A stretch of DNA of 64,000 nt, taken from positions 1 through 64,000 of the forward strand of contig NZ_JACJLC010000004.1 in NCBI RefSeq assembly GCF_016901955.1. Reading direction: 5' to 3'. The position numbers and the translations under genes were made by a program. Within the stretch, counting starts at the first letter, position 1, and the number at the start of each line of letters is the position of its first letter. This DNA is from Pseudoflavonifractor phocaeensis (lineage in GTDB: Bacteria > Bacillota > Clostridia > Oscillospirales > Oscillospiraceae). Positions 34,702 through 43,580 of the stretch are shown here, in pieces. The notes under the pieces are model-generated. The model was not told the origin of the DNA. It did not search any database and saw only the letters and a program-made list of their open reading frames with translations.

Positions 34702-35979
34702 ATGGCAAATATGATTTTTCTTGTTTTCCGCGCCTTCTTTATCACAATGATGACCGTTGGAATGATGGCAACCCTGACCGAATTTCGCTTTGGACGCAGA
34801 AAGTTGCTGTTAATTCTGGCGGTTTACGGCCTTTGGGTGATCGGCTCCAGCATGGTTTTGCTGTGGCTGGGCGGGGAATTGCTGCTGCTCCGTCTGTTTT
34901 ATCTCACCATTTCTATTCCGGCCACAGTGCTTACCTACTGGGCGGCCAACGACACTCCCGTACAGGCCGTTTTTAACCACATGACACAGATTCTGCTGTC
35001 TGTCCTGGTGGTTTCTATAATCCGTTTACTGACAGATTACCTTGATCTGGCCGGCTTTGTGAATGTCCTTCTGATGGGAGCATTCTATTTGACCATAATC
35101 TATTTGGAGCGACGCTTTTTGCGCCAGCCCTTTCGTGTGCTGATTCAGATCATCCCTACCCGCTGGGGTGTTCTTACCCTGATTCCCTGTGTGTTCTGTG
35201 CCTATTTCATCTTTGTGGCTTCCTGGCCGGGCAGTTATCTCCAAAACGATTCGCAGATCGTCTATGTTTACGCTGCTGTCATTCCTCTGATTATTGTTTA
35301 TATTGCAGTATTTAAAAGTCTCTATGACCTGTACCGTATTCAGGTAGAGCAACACAGCGCCGCGCTGCTGGCAGTGCAGATCACAGCTCTGAAAGAGAAG
35401 CTTCAAAAGGTAAAAGAAGTAGAGGAAGGAATCCGAATTCAGCGCCATGATCTGCGTCACCAGCTCCAGACCGTTACAGAATTGGTGGCACAGGGCGACA
35501 GGGACGCCGCTCTGAAGTTTTTGGATGCCGCGCAAACCCGGTTGGATGAGCATACCGTAACACGATGGTGCCGTCCGCCTGTGCTGGACGCAGTCTTTTC
35601 CTCCTATTTTGATCAGGCCAAAAATAATGGTATTCCGGTGGAGGCACGAATTTCCCTATCCGATACTCTCTCAGTGGACGAGGGAGAATTGGCCATTGTC
35701 CTGGCTAACGCTCTGGAAAACGCCATCCACGCCAATCTGGAGCTACCCCGGGACCAACGAAAGATCCTCTGCAAGATAGTGGGCTCCCCCAGCGTCATGC
35801 TGGAAATTTCCAATCCATGTACCGACAATATTTCCTTTGACAGCAACGGCCTGCCGGTCGCCCAAAGAGAGGGTCATGGTCTTGGGGTACAATCGATCTC
35901 CGCTTTTTGCCGGAAAAATAGAGCCATCTGCCAATTTGATCTGGCAGATGGCTGGTTCCGGTTTAGACTGATACTGTAA
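34702..35979 (+). CDS. AgrC-like sensor histidine kinase (GHKL type)
   Basis: A 425-residue membrane kinase. The first ~205 residues contain about six membrane helices. A linker coiled coil leads to the phospho-acceptor His249 in IRIQRHDLRHQLQTV. The ATP domain shows the N box VLANALENAIHAN and a G box in GHGLGVQSI. This matches the AgrC/quorum-peptide class. The ATG follows GGAGGAG by eight bases. No LytTR response regulator or signal-peptide gene is adjacent, so it is an orphan here. Confidence 0.85.
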   Translation: MANMIFLVFRAFFITMMTVGMMATLTEFRFGRRKLLLILAVYGLWVIGSSMVLLWLGGELLLLRLFYLTISIPATVLTYWAANDTPVQAVFNHMTQILLSVLVVSIIRLLTDYLDLAGFVNVLLMGAFYLTIIYLERRFLRQPFRVLIQIIPTRWGVLTLIPCVFCAYFIFVASWPGSYLQNDSQIVYVYAAVIPLIIVYIAVFKSLYDLYRIQVEQHSAALLAVQITALKEKLQKVKEVEEGIRIQRHDLRHQLQTVTELVAQGDRDAALKFLDAAQTRLDEHTVTRWCRPPVLDAVFSSYFDQAKNNGIPVEARISLSDTLSVDEGELAIVLANALENAIHANLELPRDQRKILCKIVGSPSVMLEISNPCTDNISFDSNGLPVAQREGHGLGVQSISAFCRKNRAICQFDLADGWFRFRLIL

Positions 35980-36079
35980 AATGATACGGCTTACACGACG
36001 CCTGACACATATTTTAATAGAAGAGCCACCCGGATGTCCACATTGGAACGGAAACGCCTTGCGCTTTCTCCCGGACTAT

Positions 36080-36304
36080 AAGCTGCTGGGAGGGCTCCGG
36101 CCCAATCTGCCTCAGGCTTCCTTCAACGACCAGGCACAGATCTCCTCCTGGGCCCTGGACGCGGTGTCCACCTTCTCCTCCCGTGAGTCCGGCAGCGTCA
36201 AGCTGATGAACGGTACCAACGGCAATCCGTTCTTCCCCAAGGCAACCTATACCAGAGAGCAATCCTTCCTCACCATACACCGCCTCAGCAACTATCTGAG
36301 CTGA
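36080..36304 (+). pseudogene. SLH-domain C-terminal scrap
   Basis: The frame reads SFNDQAQISSWALDAVSTF, then LMNGTNGNPFFPKATYTREQ and ends in a stop. This is the pattern of a surface-layer homology or related cell-wall repeat (F-x-D ... I-x-x-W-A ... G-x-x-N-G ... F-x-P ... R-E-Q). It has no start of its own. Confidence 0.65.
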
Positions 36305-36342
36305 CTACCAGCTAGTGGAGGGATTTTACCCCGAAAAGGCGG

Positions 36343-36370
36343 TTGACAACGGCCCAAAATGTGATAAAAT
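36343..36370 (+). promoter_or_regulatory. alaS promoter
   Basis: TTGACA (36343-36348), a 16-base spacer and TAAAAT (36365-36370), just before the T-box leader. Confidence 0.75.
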
Positions 36371-36384
36371 AGTACAGCTAAAGG

Positions 36385-36610
36385 CCGTGATGAAACCAAG
36401 CGGATCGCGCCGCGTTCAGCGAGAGGGGATGGTGCAAGCCCTCCGCGATACGGGTCCGCAAGCCACTTCTGAGCCGCCCGGGAGGACCGGGACGAATCAT
36501 CCCCGTTATTGGATGCAATGAGATGCGCCTTTTCCGGCGCAGATCAGGGTGGTACCGTGGAGTCAACATTGCTTCGCCCCTGACATGGGGGCGAAGCTTA
36601 TTTTTTTGCA
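36385..36610 (+). ncRNA. T-box leader of alaS
   Basis: The conserved T-box core AGGGTGGTACCG is at 36546-36557. It is followed by a terminator hairpin (36571-36580 with 36588-36597) and a T run to 36607. Upstream is a long structured Stem I region with the GGTGCAAGCC element. Uncharged tRNA-Ala would stabilise the antiterminator and allow alaS expression. I did not fix the specifier codon. Confidence 0.92.
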
Positions 36611-36625
36611 AGAGGAGTTTTTTTC

Positions 36626-39304
36626 ATGCACAAGAAGTATGGTCTGAACGAACTGCGCGAGATGTTTCTGTCTTTTTTTGAGACCAAGGGACACCTGCGC
36701 CTGCCCAGCTTTTCCCTGATCCCCCAGAACGACGCCTCCCTGCTGCTCATCAACAGCGGCATGGCACCCATGAAGCCCTTCTTCACCGGTGAGCAGGAGC
36801 CTCCCCGCCACCGTGTGACCACCTGCCAGAAGTGCATCCGCACCGGCGACATCGAGAACATCGGCCACACCGCCCGCCACGGCACCTACTTTGAGATGCT
36901 GGGCAACTTCTCCTTCGGAGACTACTTCAAGAAGGAGGCCATTCACTGGGCCTGGGAGTTCCTGACCAGCCCCGAGTGGGTGGGCCTGGATCCCAACCGC
37001 CTGTACCCCTCCGTGTTCGCCGGCAATGAGACCACTCCCGCCGACGATGAGGCCTTCCGCATCTGGAACGAGGAGATCGGCATCCCCGCCGACCGGATCT
37101 TCAAGTTCGGCAAGGAGGACAACTTCTGGGAGCACGGCTCCGGCCCCTGCGGCCCCTGCTCCGAGATCTACTATGACCGCGGCGAGCAGTGGGGCTGCGG
37201 CAAGCCCGGCTGCACCGTGGGCTGCGACTGCGACCGCTATATCGAGGTGTGGAACGTGGTGTTCTCCCAGTTCGACAACGACGGCGAGGGCCACTACACC
37301 GAGCTCAAGCAGAAGAACATCGACACCGGCATGGGCCTGGAGCGTCTGGCCTGCGTGTGCCAGGACGTGGCCTCCCTGTTTGACGTGGACACCGTCATGA
37401 ACATCACCAACAAGGTGAGCGAGATCACCCACGCCCACTACGGCGAGACCGCCGCCAAGGACGTGTCCCTGCGGGTCATCACCGACCACATCCGCTCCGC
37501 CACCTTCATGATCTGCGACGGCGTGCTCCCCTCCAACGAGGGCCGGGGCTACGTGCTGCGCCGCCTGCTCCGCCGGGCCGCCCGCCACGGCAAGCTGCTG
37601 GGGGTCAACGATCCCTTCCTGTATGAGGTGTGCGACACCGTCATCCACGAGAACGAGGGCCACTACCCCGAGCTGCGGGAGCGTCAGGACTATATCACCA
37701 AGGTCATCCGCACCGAGGAGGAGAACTTCGCCCGCACCATCGACGGCGGCCTGAAGATTTTTAACGACATGCTGGAGGATCACAAGGCCAAGGGCGAGAA
37801 GGTCTTCTCCGGCGCCGACGCTTTCAAGCTGTATGACACCTACGGCTTCCCCATCGACCTGACCATCGAGATGGTGGAGGAGCAGGACATGACCGTGGAC
37901 CAGAAGTCCTTCCAGCAGCTGATGCAGGAGCAGAAGGAGCGCGCCCGCAAGGCCCGGGAGGCCCTGGGCGACCTGGGCTGGGCCGGCGTGGAGTTCGGCA
38001 AGGACGTGCCGGAGACCGAATTTGTGGGCTACACCGAAAACACCATCACCGGCGCCCGTGTGGTGGCCCTGGTGGTGGAGAACGAGCAGGCCGAGGAGCT
38101 GATGCCCGGCGTGGAGGGCATCGTGGTGCTGGACAGGACCCCCTTCTACGCCGAGATGGGCGGCCAGGTGGCCGACCACGGCACCATCGCCAGGAGCGGG
38201 GAGAACGGCTGCCTGTTCCAGGTCACCGACGTGCAGAAGAACAAGGGCGGCAAGTATATGCACTACGGCAAGGTGACCGAGGGCGTGCTCAAGCTGGGGG
38301 ACACCGTCACCGCCGCCATCGACCAGGAGCGCCGGCGGGCCGTCATGCGCGCCCACAGCGCCACCCACCTGCTGGACGCCGCCCTGCGCACCGTCCTGGG
38401 GGACCACGTGCACCAGGCCGGCTCCCTGGTGGAGCCCGACCGGCTGCGCTTCGACTTCACCCACTTCTCCGCCATGACGCCGGAGGAGCTCTCCGAGGTG
38501 AGCCGCGTGGTCAACGAGGCCGTGCTGGAGGGCTATGACATCCAGACCAAGGTCATGTCCCTGGAGGAGGCCAAGCAGACCGGGGCCATCGCCCTGTTCG
38601 GCGAGAAGTACGGCGACACCGTCCGGGTGGTGGACATGGGGGATGGGTACTCCGTGGAGTTCTGCGGCGGCACCCACCTGGACAACACCGCCAAGGTTGG
38701 CGTATTCCACATTGAAAGCGAGTTCTCCGTGGCCTCCGGCGTCCGCCGGATCGAGGCCACCACCGGCGCCCAGTCCCTGAAGATCATGAACCAGAACCAG
38801 CAGAAGCTGTTCGAGGCCGCCGCCGTGCTCAAGACCAAGCCCAGCGAGCTGCGGGAGAAGGCGGAGCAGACCATCTGCGAGCTGCGGGAGCTGCGCCACA
38901 TGGTGGAGAAGTTCAAGGCCAAGGAGGCCGCCGGTGAGACCGAGCGGTTCCTCATGGGCTGCCACCCGGTGGGGGATCTGAAGGTGCTCACCGCCACCCT
39001 GCCCAATGCCGACGCCGCCAAGCTGCGCCAGATGGGCGATATGCTCCGGGACAAGCAGCCCGGCATCGTGGCGGTGCTCTCCGCCGTCAACGATGGCAAG
39101 ATCACCTTCCTGGCCGTGTGCGGCAAGGAGGCCGTTGCCAAGGGCATCAAGGCCGGCGACCTGGTGAAGCAGGTGTGCTGCTGCTGCGGCGGCAAGGGCG
39201 GCGGCAAGCCAGACAGCGCCATGGGCGGCGGCTCCGACATCCTCAAGCTGGATGACGCTCTGGCCAAGGTAGACGACTACGTGGCTGAGAAGCTGGGGGT
39301 GTGA
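36626..39304 (+). CDS. alaS: Alanyl-tRNA synthetase
   Basis: An 892-residue class II synthetase with its editing and C-Ala parts. It opens with NELREMFLSFFETKGH, shows HTARHGTYFEMLGNFSFGDY (motif 2 area), HSATHLLDAAL and the zinc-type CGGTH of the editing domain, and ends with the Cys/Gly-rich CCCCGGKGGG segment. Length is normal. It is controlled by a T-box leader and is followed two bases later by a DUF4250 gene. Confidence 0.97.
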   Translation: MHKKYGLNELREMFLSFFETKGHLRLPSFSLIPQNDASLLLINSGMAPMKPFFTGEQEPPRHRVTTCQKCIRTGDIENIGHTARHGTYFEMLGNFSFGDYFKKEAIHWAWEFLTSPEWVGLDPNRLYPSVFAGNETTPADDEAFRIWNEEIGIPADRIFKFGKEDNFWEHGSGPCGPCSEIYYDRGEQWGCGKPGCTVGCDCDRYIEVWNVVFSQFDNDGEGHYTELKQKNIDTGMGLERLACVCQDVASLFDVDTVMNITNKVSEITHAHYGETAAKDVSLRVITDHIRSATFMICDGVLPSNEGRGYVLRRLLRRAARHGKLLGVNDPFLYEVCDTVIHENEGHYPELRERQDYITKVIRTEEENFARTIDGGLKIFNDMLEDHKAKGEKVFSGADAFKLYDTYGFPIDLTIEMVEEQDMTVDQKSFQQLMQEQKERARKAREALGDLGWAGVEFGKDVPETEFVGYTENTITGARVVALVVENEQAEELMPGVEGIVVLDRTPFYAEMGGQVADHGTIARSGENGCLFQVTDVQKNKGGKYMHYGKVTEGVLKLGDTVTAAIDQERRRAVMRAHSATHLLDAALRTVLGDHVHQAGSLVEPDRLRFDFTHFSAMTPEELSEVSRVVNEAVLEGYDIQTKVMSLEEAKQTGAIALFGEKYGDTVRVVDMGDGYSVEFCGGTHLDNTAKVGVFHIESEFSVASGVRRIEATTGAQSLKIMNQNQQKLFEAAAVLKTKPSELREKAEQTICELRELRHMVEKFKAKEAAGETERFLMGCHPVGDLKVLTATLPNADAAKLRQMGDMLRDKQPGIVAVLSAVNDGKITFLAVCGKEAVAKGIKAGDLVKQVCCCCGGKGGGKPDSAMGGGSDILKLDDALAKVDDYVAEKLGV

Positions 39305-39305
39305 T

Positions 39306-39485
39306 ATGCTGCCTCAGGATCCTGTTCTCCTGCTCAGTGTAGTGAACACCAAGCTGCGGGACTGCTATGCCAACCTGGACGACCTTTGCGATGATCTCCA
39401 GGCGGATCAATCAGACCTATGCCAACGGCTGGCTCAGCTGGGATATCGGTATGCCACTGAGCTGAATCAGTTTACCGCCTGCTGA
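39306..39485 (+). CDS. DUF4250-domain small protein
   Basis: A 59-residue protein beginning MLPQDPVLLLSVVNTKLRD and ending GYRYATELNQFTAC, which matches the DUF4250 family as I recall it. That family is found in Firmicutes and has no known function; the fold looks helical. It starts one base after the alaS stop (TGATATG), so it is translated from the alaS message, and a terminator follows. Confidence 0.8.
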   Translation: MLPQDPVLLLSVVNTKLRDCYANLDDLCDDLQADQSDLCQRLAQLGYRYATELNQFTAC

Positions 39486-39522
39486 AACCAAATATCCTTT
39501 AACGCATATCCCCCGACAATAC

Positions 39523-39566
39523 AAAGTGGACCGGACAGCCCAAAGGGCTGCCCGGTCCACTTTTTT
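39523..39566. terminator. Bidirectional terminator after alaS-DUF4250 and glgA
   Basis: AAAGTGGACCGG pairs with CCGGTCCACTTT; inside, CAGCCC pairs with GGGCTG around AAA, and six T follow. Confidence 0.88.
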
Positions 39567-39627
39567 CAAGTTCAGATCCTATCTGTTTTCGCATATCACC
39601 CTCTGGGCTCGGCTTGCGAGGCGGGGC

Positions 39628-41595
39628 TCACCACGGCGTCAGCTCCAGGTACAGGTTCTTATACTGTCTGGCAGACTGCTCCCAGGACACATCCTTGGCC
39701 ATATCCCGCTGGACGACCTCGTCCCAGTGATAGCGGTTATTGAAGTAGAGGGTCTTGGCCCGGTTGATGGCGTCCAGCAGCAGACCTGCGTCATAGCGGT
39801 CAAAGGTAAAGCCGTTTCCGTCTCCAGTGAATTCATTATAGGGCTCCACGGTGTCCTTCAGGCCGCCGGTCTCCCGGACGATGGGTATGGTACCGTAGTG
39901 CATGGCGTTGAGCTGGGTTAAACCGCAGGGCTCAAAGCGGGAGGGCACCAGCAGCACATCGGCGCCGGCATAGATGCGGTGGGCCCGGGATTCGTCGTAC
40001 TGGATACAGGCACTGAAGGTGCCCTTGTAGGTATGCTCATAATACCGGAAGGCATCCTCATATTCCTTGTCGCCGGTTCCCAGCACCACCACCTGGGTGT
40101 TGCCGTCCAGAACCTGGGTCATGATAGCATTGACCAGGTCCAAGCCTTTCTGGTTGGTGAGCCGGGAAATCAGACCAATGACAAACTTTCCGGTATCCTC
40201 CTCCAGGCCCAGCTCCTTCTGGAGGGCCAGCTTGTTCTCCATCTTATGATCCAGCACGTTGCCCAGGCCATAGTTGGCCGCCAGAGCCGGATCGGTCTCC
40301 GGATTCCACATGCCGTAGTCGATCCCGTTGACGATGCCCCGGAGTTTACCGCTGTGATAGCGCAGATGGTTCTCCAGCCCCTCGCCGTACTCGCTGGTCT
40401 GGATCTCCCAGGCATAGGTGCCGCTGACGGTGGTAATGCGGTCAGCATAGGCCAAACCACCCTTGAGCATGTTGGCATCCACCCAGTTCTGCTTCAGCGC
40501 CCCCATTTCAAAGACCTCCTTGGGCAGGCCGGACCAGTACTGGATCGTGGGGATGTTGTAGACCCCCTGGAAGCGGAGGTTGTGGATGGTGATCACCGAC
40601 TTGGCCCGACCCACCGGGGAATTCTGGAACAGGGTGCGCAGGTACACCGGAACCAGCCCCGCCTGCCAGTCATGGCAATGGATGATATCGGGGATCCAGT
40701 CCATAAAGTTCAGGGCAGCCAGGGCTGCTTTGCTAAAGAAGCAATACTTTGGGATATCGTCCACCAGATTGGTGTAGGGCTTCCCAATGGAGAAGAATTC
40801 CTGGTTATCAATAAAGTCGTACACCACGCCATCGTTGATGTACTCCATAATTCCCACGTAGTATTCCCGTCCGGTCTTGCCCAGGTCCATATAGAATTCA
40901 CCCCGGTAGACCATCTTGTCCTGGTACTCCTGGGGGATACAGGCATAGCGGGGCAGGATGACCCGCACGTCACAGTTCAGTCGGGCAAGTTCCCGGGGTA
41001 AAGCGTACATTACATCCCCCAGACCGCCCGTTTTAACAAAGGGATGACATTCTGAGCCAATAAACGCAATGCTCCTCCGGGGCAGATTGGACATCTCATT
41101 CACAGGCGAAGCCTCCTCTACAACAGAGACAGTTTCCTCTACTACGGGAGCAGCTTCCTCCGCCGCGGGGACGGGCTCCTTTGCGGCAGGCGCTTTCTTT
41201 TTTGAGGTTGGCGCCTTCTTTTTCCCGGCCGTCGCCGCAGCCTTTTCCGTAGCAGGCTTTTTCCCAGTGGCGGTTTTTTTCCTGGTGGCGGCAGTTTTCT
41301 TTTCCGTGGTCCCCTTCTCCTCCGCGGCAACCGCTTCCTTTTCCACGGAAGCCTTCTCCCCGGCGGGCTCCTGTTCAACAGCAGCAGCCTTCTTCTCCGC
41401 GGCAGCAGTCTTTTTCGTAGCGGAAGCAGCCCGCTTTCTGGTAGAGGCAACCTTCTTTTCAGCGGGCTCAGCCTGTTCTGCGACAGACGCAGCCTGTTCC
41501 GCGCGGACGGGATCCACTGCGGCAGGCACTTCTGTTTCCACTGCTGAGACCGCAGCTGCCGTTTCCTTTACAGGATCCGCTTTTTTACGTGCCAT
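39628..41595 (-). CDS. glgA: Glycogen synthase with histone-H1-like N-terminal tail
   Basis: A 655-residue protein. Residues 1 to about 170 are almost only Ala, Lys, Glu, Val and Thr with repeated K-K-x-A and T-R-K-K motifs, like histone H1 or AlgP tails. The GT5 starch/glycogen synthase starts at RRSIAFIGSECHPFVKTGGLGDV (KTGGL binds ADP-glucose) and runs normally to the end, with a later SRFEPCGLTQL motif. Ordinary GlgA is about 475-480 residues, so the tail is an addition. It makes alpha-1,4-glucan; malQ lies at 59351. The tail may bind nucleic acid or self-associate (inference). Confidence 0.92.
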   Translation of the reverse strand: MARKKADPVKETAAAVSAVETEVPAAVDPVRAEQAASVAEQAEPAEKKVASTRKRAASATKKTAAAEKKAAAVEQEPAGEKASVEKEAVAAEEKGTTEKKTAATRKKTATGKKPATEKAAATAGKKKAPTSKKKAPAAKEPVPAAEEAAPVVEETVSVVEEASPVNEMSNLPRRSIAFIGSECHPFVKTGGLGDVMYALPRELARLNCDVRVILPRYACIPQEYQDKMVYRGEFYMDLGKTGREYYVGIMEYINDGVVYDFIDNQEFFSIGKPYTNLVDDIPKYCFFSKAALAALNFMDWIPDIIHCHDWQAGLVPVYLRTLFQNSPVGRAKSVITIHNLRFQGVYNIPTIQYWSGLPKEVFEMGALKQNWVDANMLKGGLAYADRITTVSGTYAWEIQTSEYGEGLENHLRYHSGKLRGIVNGIDYGMWNPETDPALAANYGLGNVLDHKMENKLALQKELGLEEDTGKFVIGLISRLTNQKGLDLVNAIMTQVLDGNTQVVVLGTGDKEYEDAFRYYEHTYKGTFSACIQYDESRAHRIYAGADVLLVPSRFEPCGLTQLNAMHYGTIPIVRETGGLKDTVEPYNEFTGDGNGFTFDRYDAGLLLDAINRAKTLYFNNRYHWDEVVQRDMAKDVSWEQSARQYKNLYLELTPW

Positions 41596-41793
41596 TATGA
41601 ACCTTCTCCTTTCTCGTATCCGCCCCTATGGGGCTGTGTCTCTGCCGCTCCGCCGGTCGTGGGACGGCGTGGACGGGGCGCTTTGGTATTGGCAAAAGTA
41701 TACCGCATTTGCGCCGATTTTGACAGCCCTTTTTGGCAAAAATCTGGGAAAGTTCCACCGCCTTCTTGGACGCCCCAGAAAGGAATCGTAAGC

Positions 41794-43212
41794 TTATCGG
41801 GACGTTCCGGAATGCTGGGGCCAGAAGGTCTCCACAGCCTGTTCCGCCGTATGACGGATGCGGTCTGTATAGCCGTTTTTCCAGGCAAAACACATCTGGC
41901 GGTCGCAGCCCATAAGCTGACAGTCTCCATCGATGAGCGCGGTAGCCCGACAACCACCGCCGCAGTAATAGCGATACTTGCAGGCGGCGCACTCTTTATT
42001 CGCTGCCATCAGATCCCGTACCCGGCTATTGACAAATTGCATATAGTAGCTGTCGCTGAGCCCCTGGCGAAGCCCGATGTCCTGGATTTTGGGGAACAGT
42101 TCCTGATAGGGACTGGACGTCATGGGCATACAGGGCAGTAGCCGTCCCTCAGGGGTGATGTAGCAGGCGAAACGAGCGGCTTGGCACAAATGGTGGTCAA
42201 GGCAGCTTTCGGTACCGTCATACGGGGCAGGGACAATCACATAGGGAGAATCCTGGGACAGAACAATGATGCCTCCCAAAGTGAGCCGACGAATAGGCCG
42301 TCCTGTACGGTAGTACCAAGAAATATATGGGAGCATTCCTTCAACATATTCCCGCTGTGTTAAGGCATTGCCCTGGCTGTGCCGCTGCCAGAGCGGAGTC
42401 GCAGAGACATTGGAGACTTTGAGCTCATCCACGCCCACCGTCTGGAGCACCTCGATCGTCTGGGGCAGGGTGTTGATATTTCCCCGGTGAATGCACATCT
42501 CAGCATCTGTTTTCAAACCGTAGTCCCGGCACAGTCGAAAAGCCCGCAGGGCGGCTTGCTCTGCGCCGGAGATTCCTCGCATCCAGTCATGCCAGCCTGT
42601 CCCATCAAAACTTATGGAAATATCCGGACTGATACCTCGGCGCGCAAATTGTTCTATTACAGTATCATCTAATAGCCAGCCATTGGTATATAGTTTGCCG
42701 ACTATCATTTTGTGCTCAAGGATGCGGTCGATCAGCTGCCACAGGTCCTTGCGCACCAGAGGTTCACCGCCTGTAAGATCTACCTGCAAAACGCCGCACT
42801 GGGCCATCTGGTCAATCAGATCGAGCGCCTCGGTGGTAGACAATTCACCCAGCCTGGCATCGGGGGCGTCCATAAAACAATGCCTGCATCGATAATTACA
42901 GCGCCCAGTCACAGACCAGAAAATACTCCGGACAAAGCGGTTGTGGTAATATTGATAATATTGCTCCGTTTCCAGTGGAACTGGCTGTGTACAAGCCGCA
43001 ACGACCCCCTCGGCCTCATACGCATGGAGCGTCGCCTCCATTTCCGGCGTAACAGGAAAACCGGTCAGATCAGTTTCCCCATCGCAGAGTAGCAACGTTT
43101 GAAGCTCATTTGCTGTCAGCGGGCGAATCTGATTGCCCTGTTGGAAAACCAGTGCCTGAGTGAGCTTTTCCCAGCCGCGGAGCCTATAACCAGGGTTAAG
43201 TCTATAAAACAT
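41794..43212 (-). CDS. Radical SAM/SPASM peptide maturase
   Basis: A 472-residue enzyme. Residues 1-80 resemble a PqqD-like recognition fold (YRLNPGYRLRGWEKL ... PLTANELQTLLLCDG). The 4Fe-4S SAM cluster motif is C105-x3-C109-x2-C112 (GRCNYRCRHCFM), followed by DLTGGEPLVRKD. The C-terminal SPASM region has many cysteines (ECAACKYRYYCGGGC, later MGCDRQMC) for auxiliary clusters. Such enzymes install crosslinks in RiPP precursors. ATG 43212 follows GGAGG by nine bases; the frame to 43290 is in the attenuator. It lies just after the precursor-like gene. Confidence 0.88.
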   Translation of the reverse strand: MFYRLNPGYRLRGWEKLTQALVFQQGNQIRPLTANELQTLLLCDGETDLTGFPVTPEMEATLHAYEAEGVVAACTQPVPLETEQYYQYYHNRFVRSIFWSVTGRCNYRCRHCFMDAPDARLGELSTTEALDLIDQMAQCGVLQVDLTGGEPLVRKDLWQLIDRILEHKMIVGKLYTNGWLLDDTVIEQFARRGISPDISISFDGTGWHDWMRGISGAEQAALRAFRLCRDYGLKTDAEMCIHRGNINTLPQTIEVLQTVGVDELKVSNVSATPLWQRHSQGNALTQREYVEGMLPYISWYYRTGRPIRRLTLGGIIVLSQDSPYVIVPAPYDGTESCLDHHLCQAARFACYITPEGRLLPCMPMTSSPYQELFPKIQDIGLRQGLSDSYYMQFVNSRVRDLMAANKECAACKYRYYCGGGCRATALIDGDCQLMGCDRQMCFAWKNGYTDRIRHTAEQAVETFWPQHSGTSR

Positions 43213-43260
43213 AGCCAAAAGCCTCCGTTTCTCGTTGCGTCCAACACAGAATGGCTGCGA

Positions 43261-43307
43261 AGAATAAAACCGGCAAACACGACAAATCAAGTCGTGTTTG
43301 CCGGTTT
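43261..43307 (-). terminator. Attenuator hairpin between precursor and maturase genes
   Basis: A perfect 17-bp stem (43267-43283 with 43291-43307), followed on the minus strand by TTTTATTCTT. Placed between precursor and enzyme genes it would make much more precursor message than enzyme message, a usual RiPP arrangement. Confidence 0.75.
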
Positions 43308-43342
43308 CTTGCGTTTTGGGTTATTCTATCAGAGAAATTGTA

Positions 43343-43519
43343 TTAGGAAGCGGTCAGGCCATAATGACACGCTACGCCACTCTGGTTCGACCATGTGGCG
43401 CATCCACCGCTCACAGTGCCGCCGCTCACAGCGCCGGAGGTAGTGATCACGTCACTGTTGTCAAAGAGGATCACTTCAGCAACAGCGGAAACATATGCCT
43501 TCTTCTCAGTCATTGTCAT
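43343..43519 (-). CDS. Putative RiPP precursor peptide
   Basis: A 58-residue peptide. The leader part MTMTEKKAYVSAVAEVILFD continues with NSDVITTSG, and the core is Gly/Ser-rich: a repeated V-S-G-G unit (residues 31-39), then C40-ATWSNQSGVA-C51 and HYGLTAS. The last residue is Ser58. AAGGAG lies five bases before ATG 43519; ATG 43513 is an alternative. It sits directly upstream of a radical SAM/SPASM gene and downstream of PqqD-like and kinase genes, so it is the likely substrate. The core is unlike subtilosin or SCIFF peptides. Confidence 0.72.
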   Translation of the reverse strand: MTMTEKKAYVSAVAEVILFDNSDVITTSGAVSGGTVSGGCATWSNQSGVACHYGLTAS

Positions 43520-43541
43520 GACAACTCCTTTCAAAATATAC

Positions 43542-43558
43542 ATTATTTAATAAATAAT
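43542..43558. promoter_or_regulatory. AT palindrome upstream of precursor gene
   Basis: A perfect palindrome ATTATTTA-A-TAAATAAT lies in the 60-base AT-rich gap before the precursor gene, a place for an internal promoter or operator. Confidence 0.4.
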
Positions 43559-43580
43559 TTAAAACTAAATTGCTTTCCGC

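Noticed and set aside
36563-38965. An 800-residue open frame antisense to alaS
   Set aside because: It is a composition shadow: His/Gly/Leu/Val-rich text with no domain, opposite a perfect AlaS.
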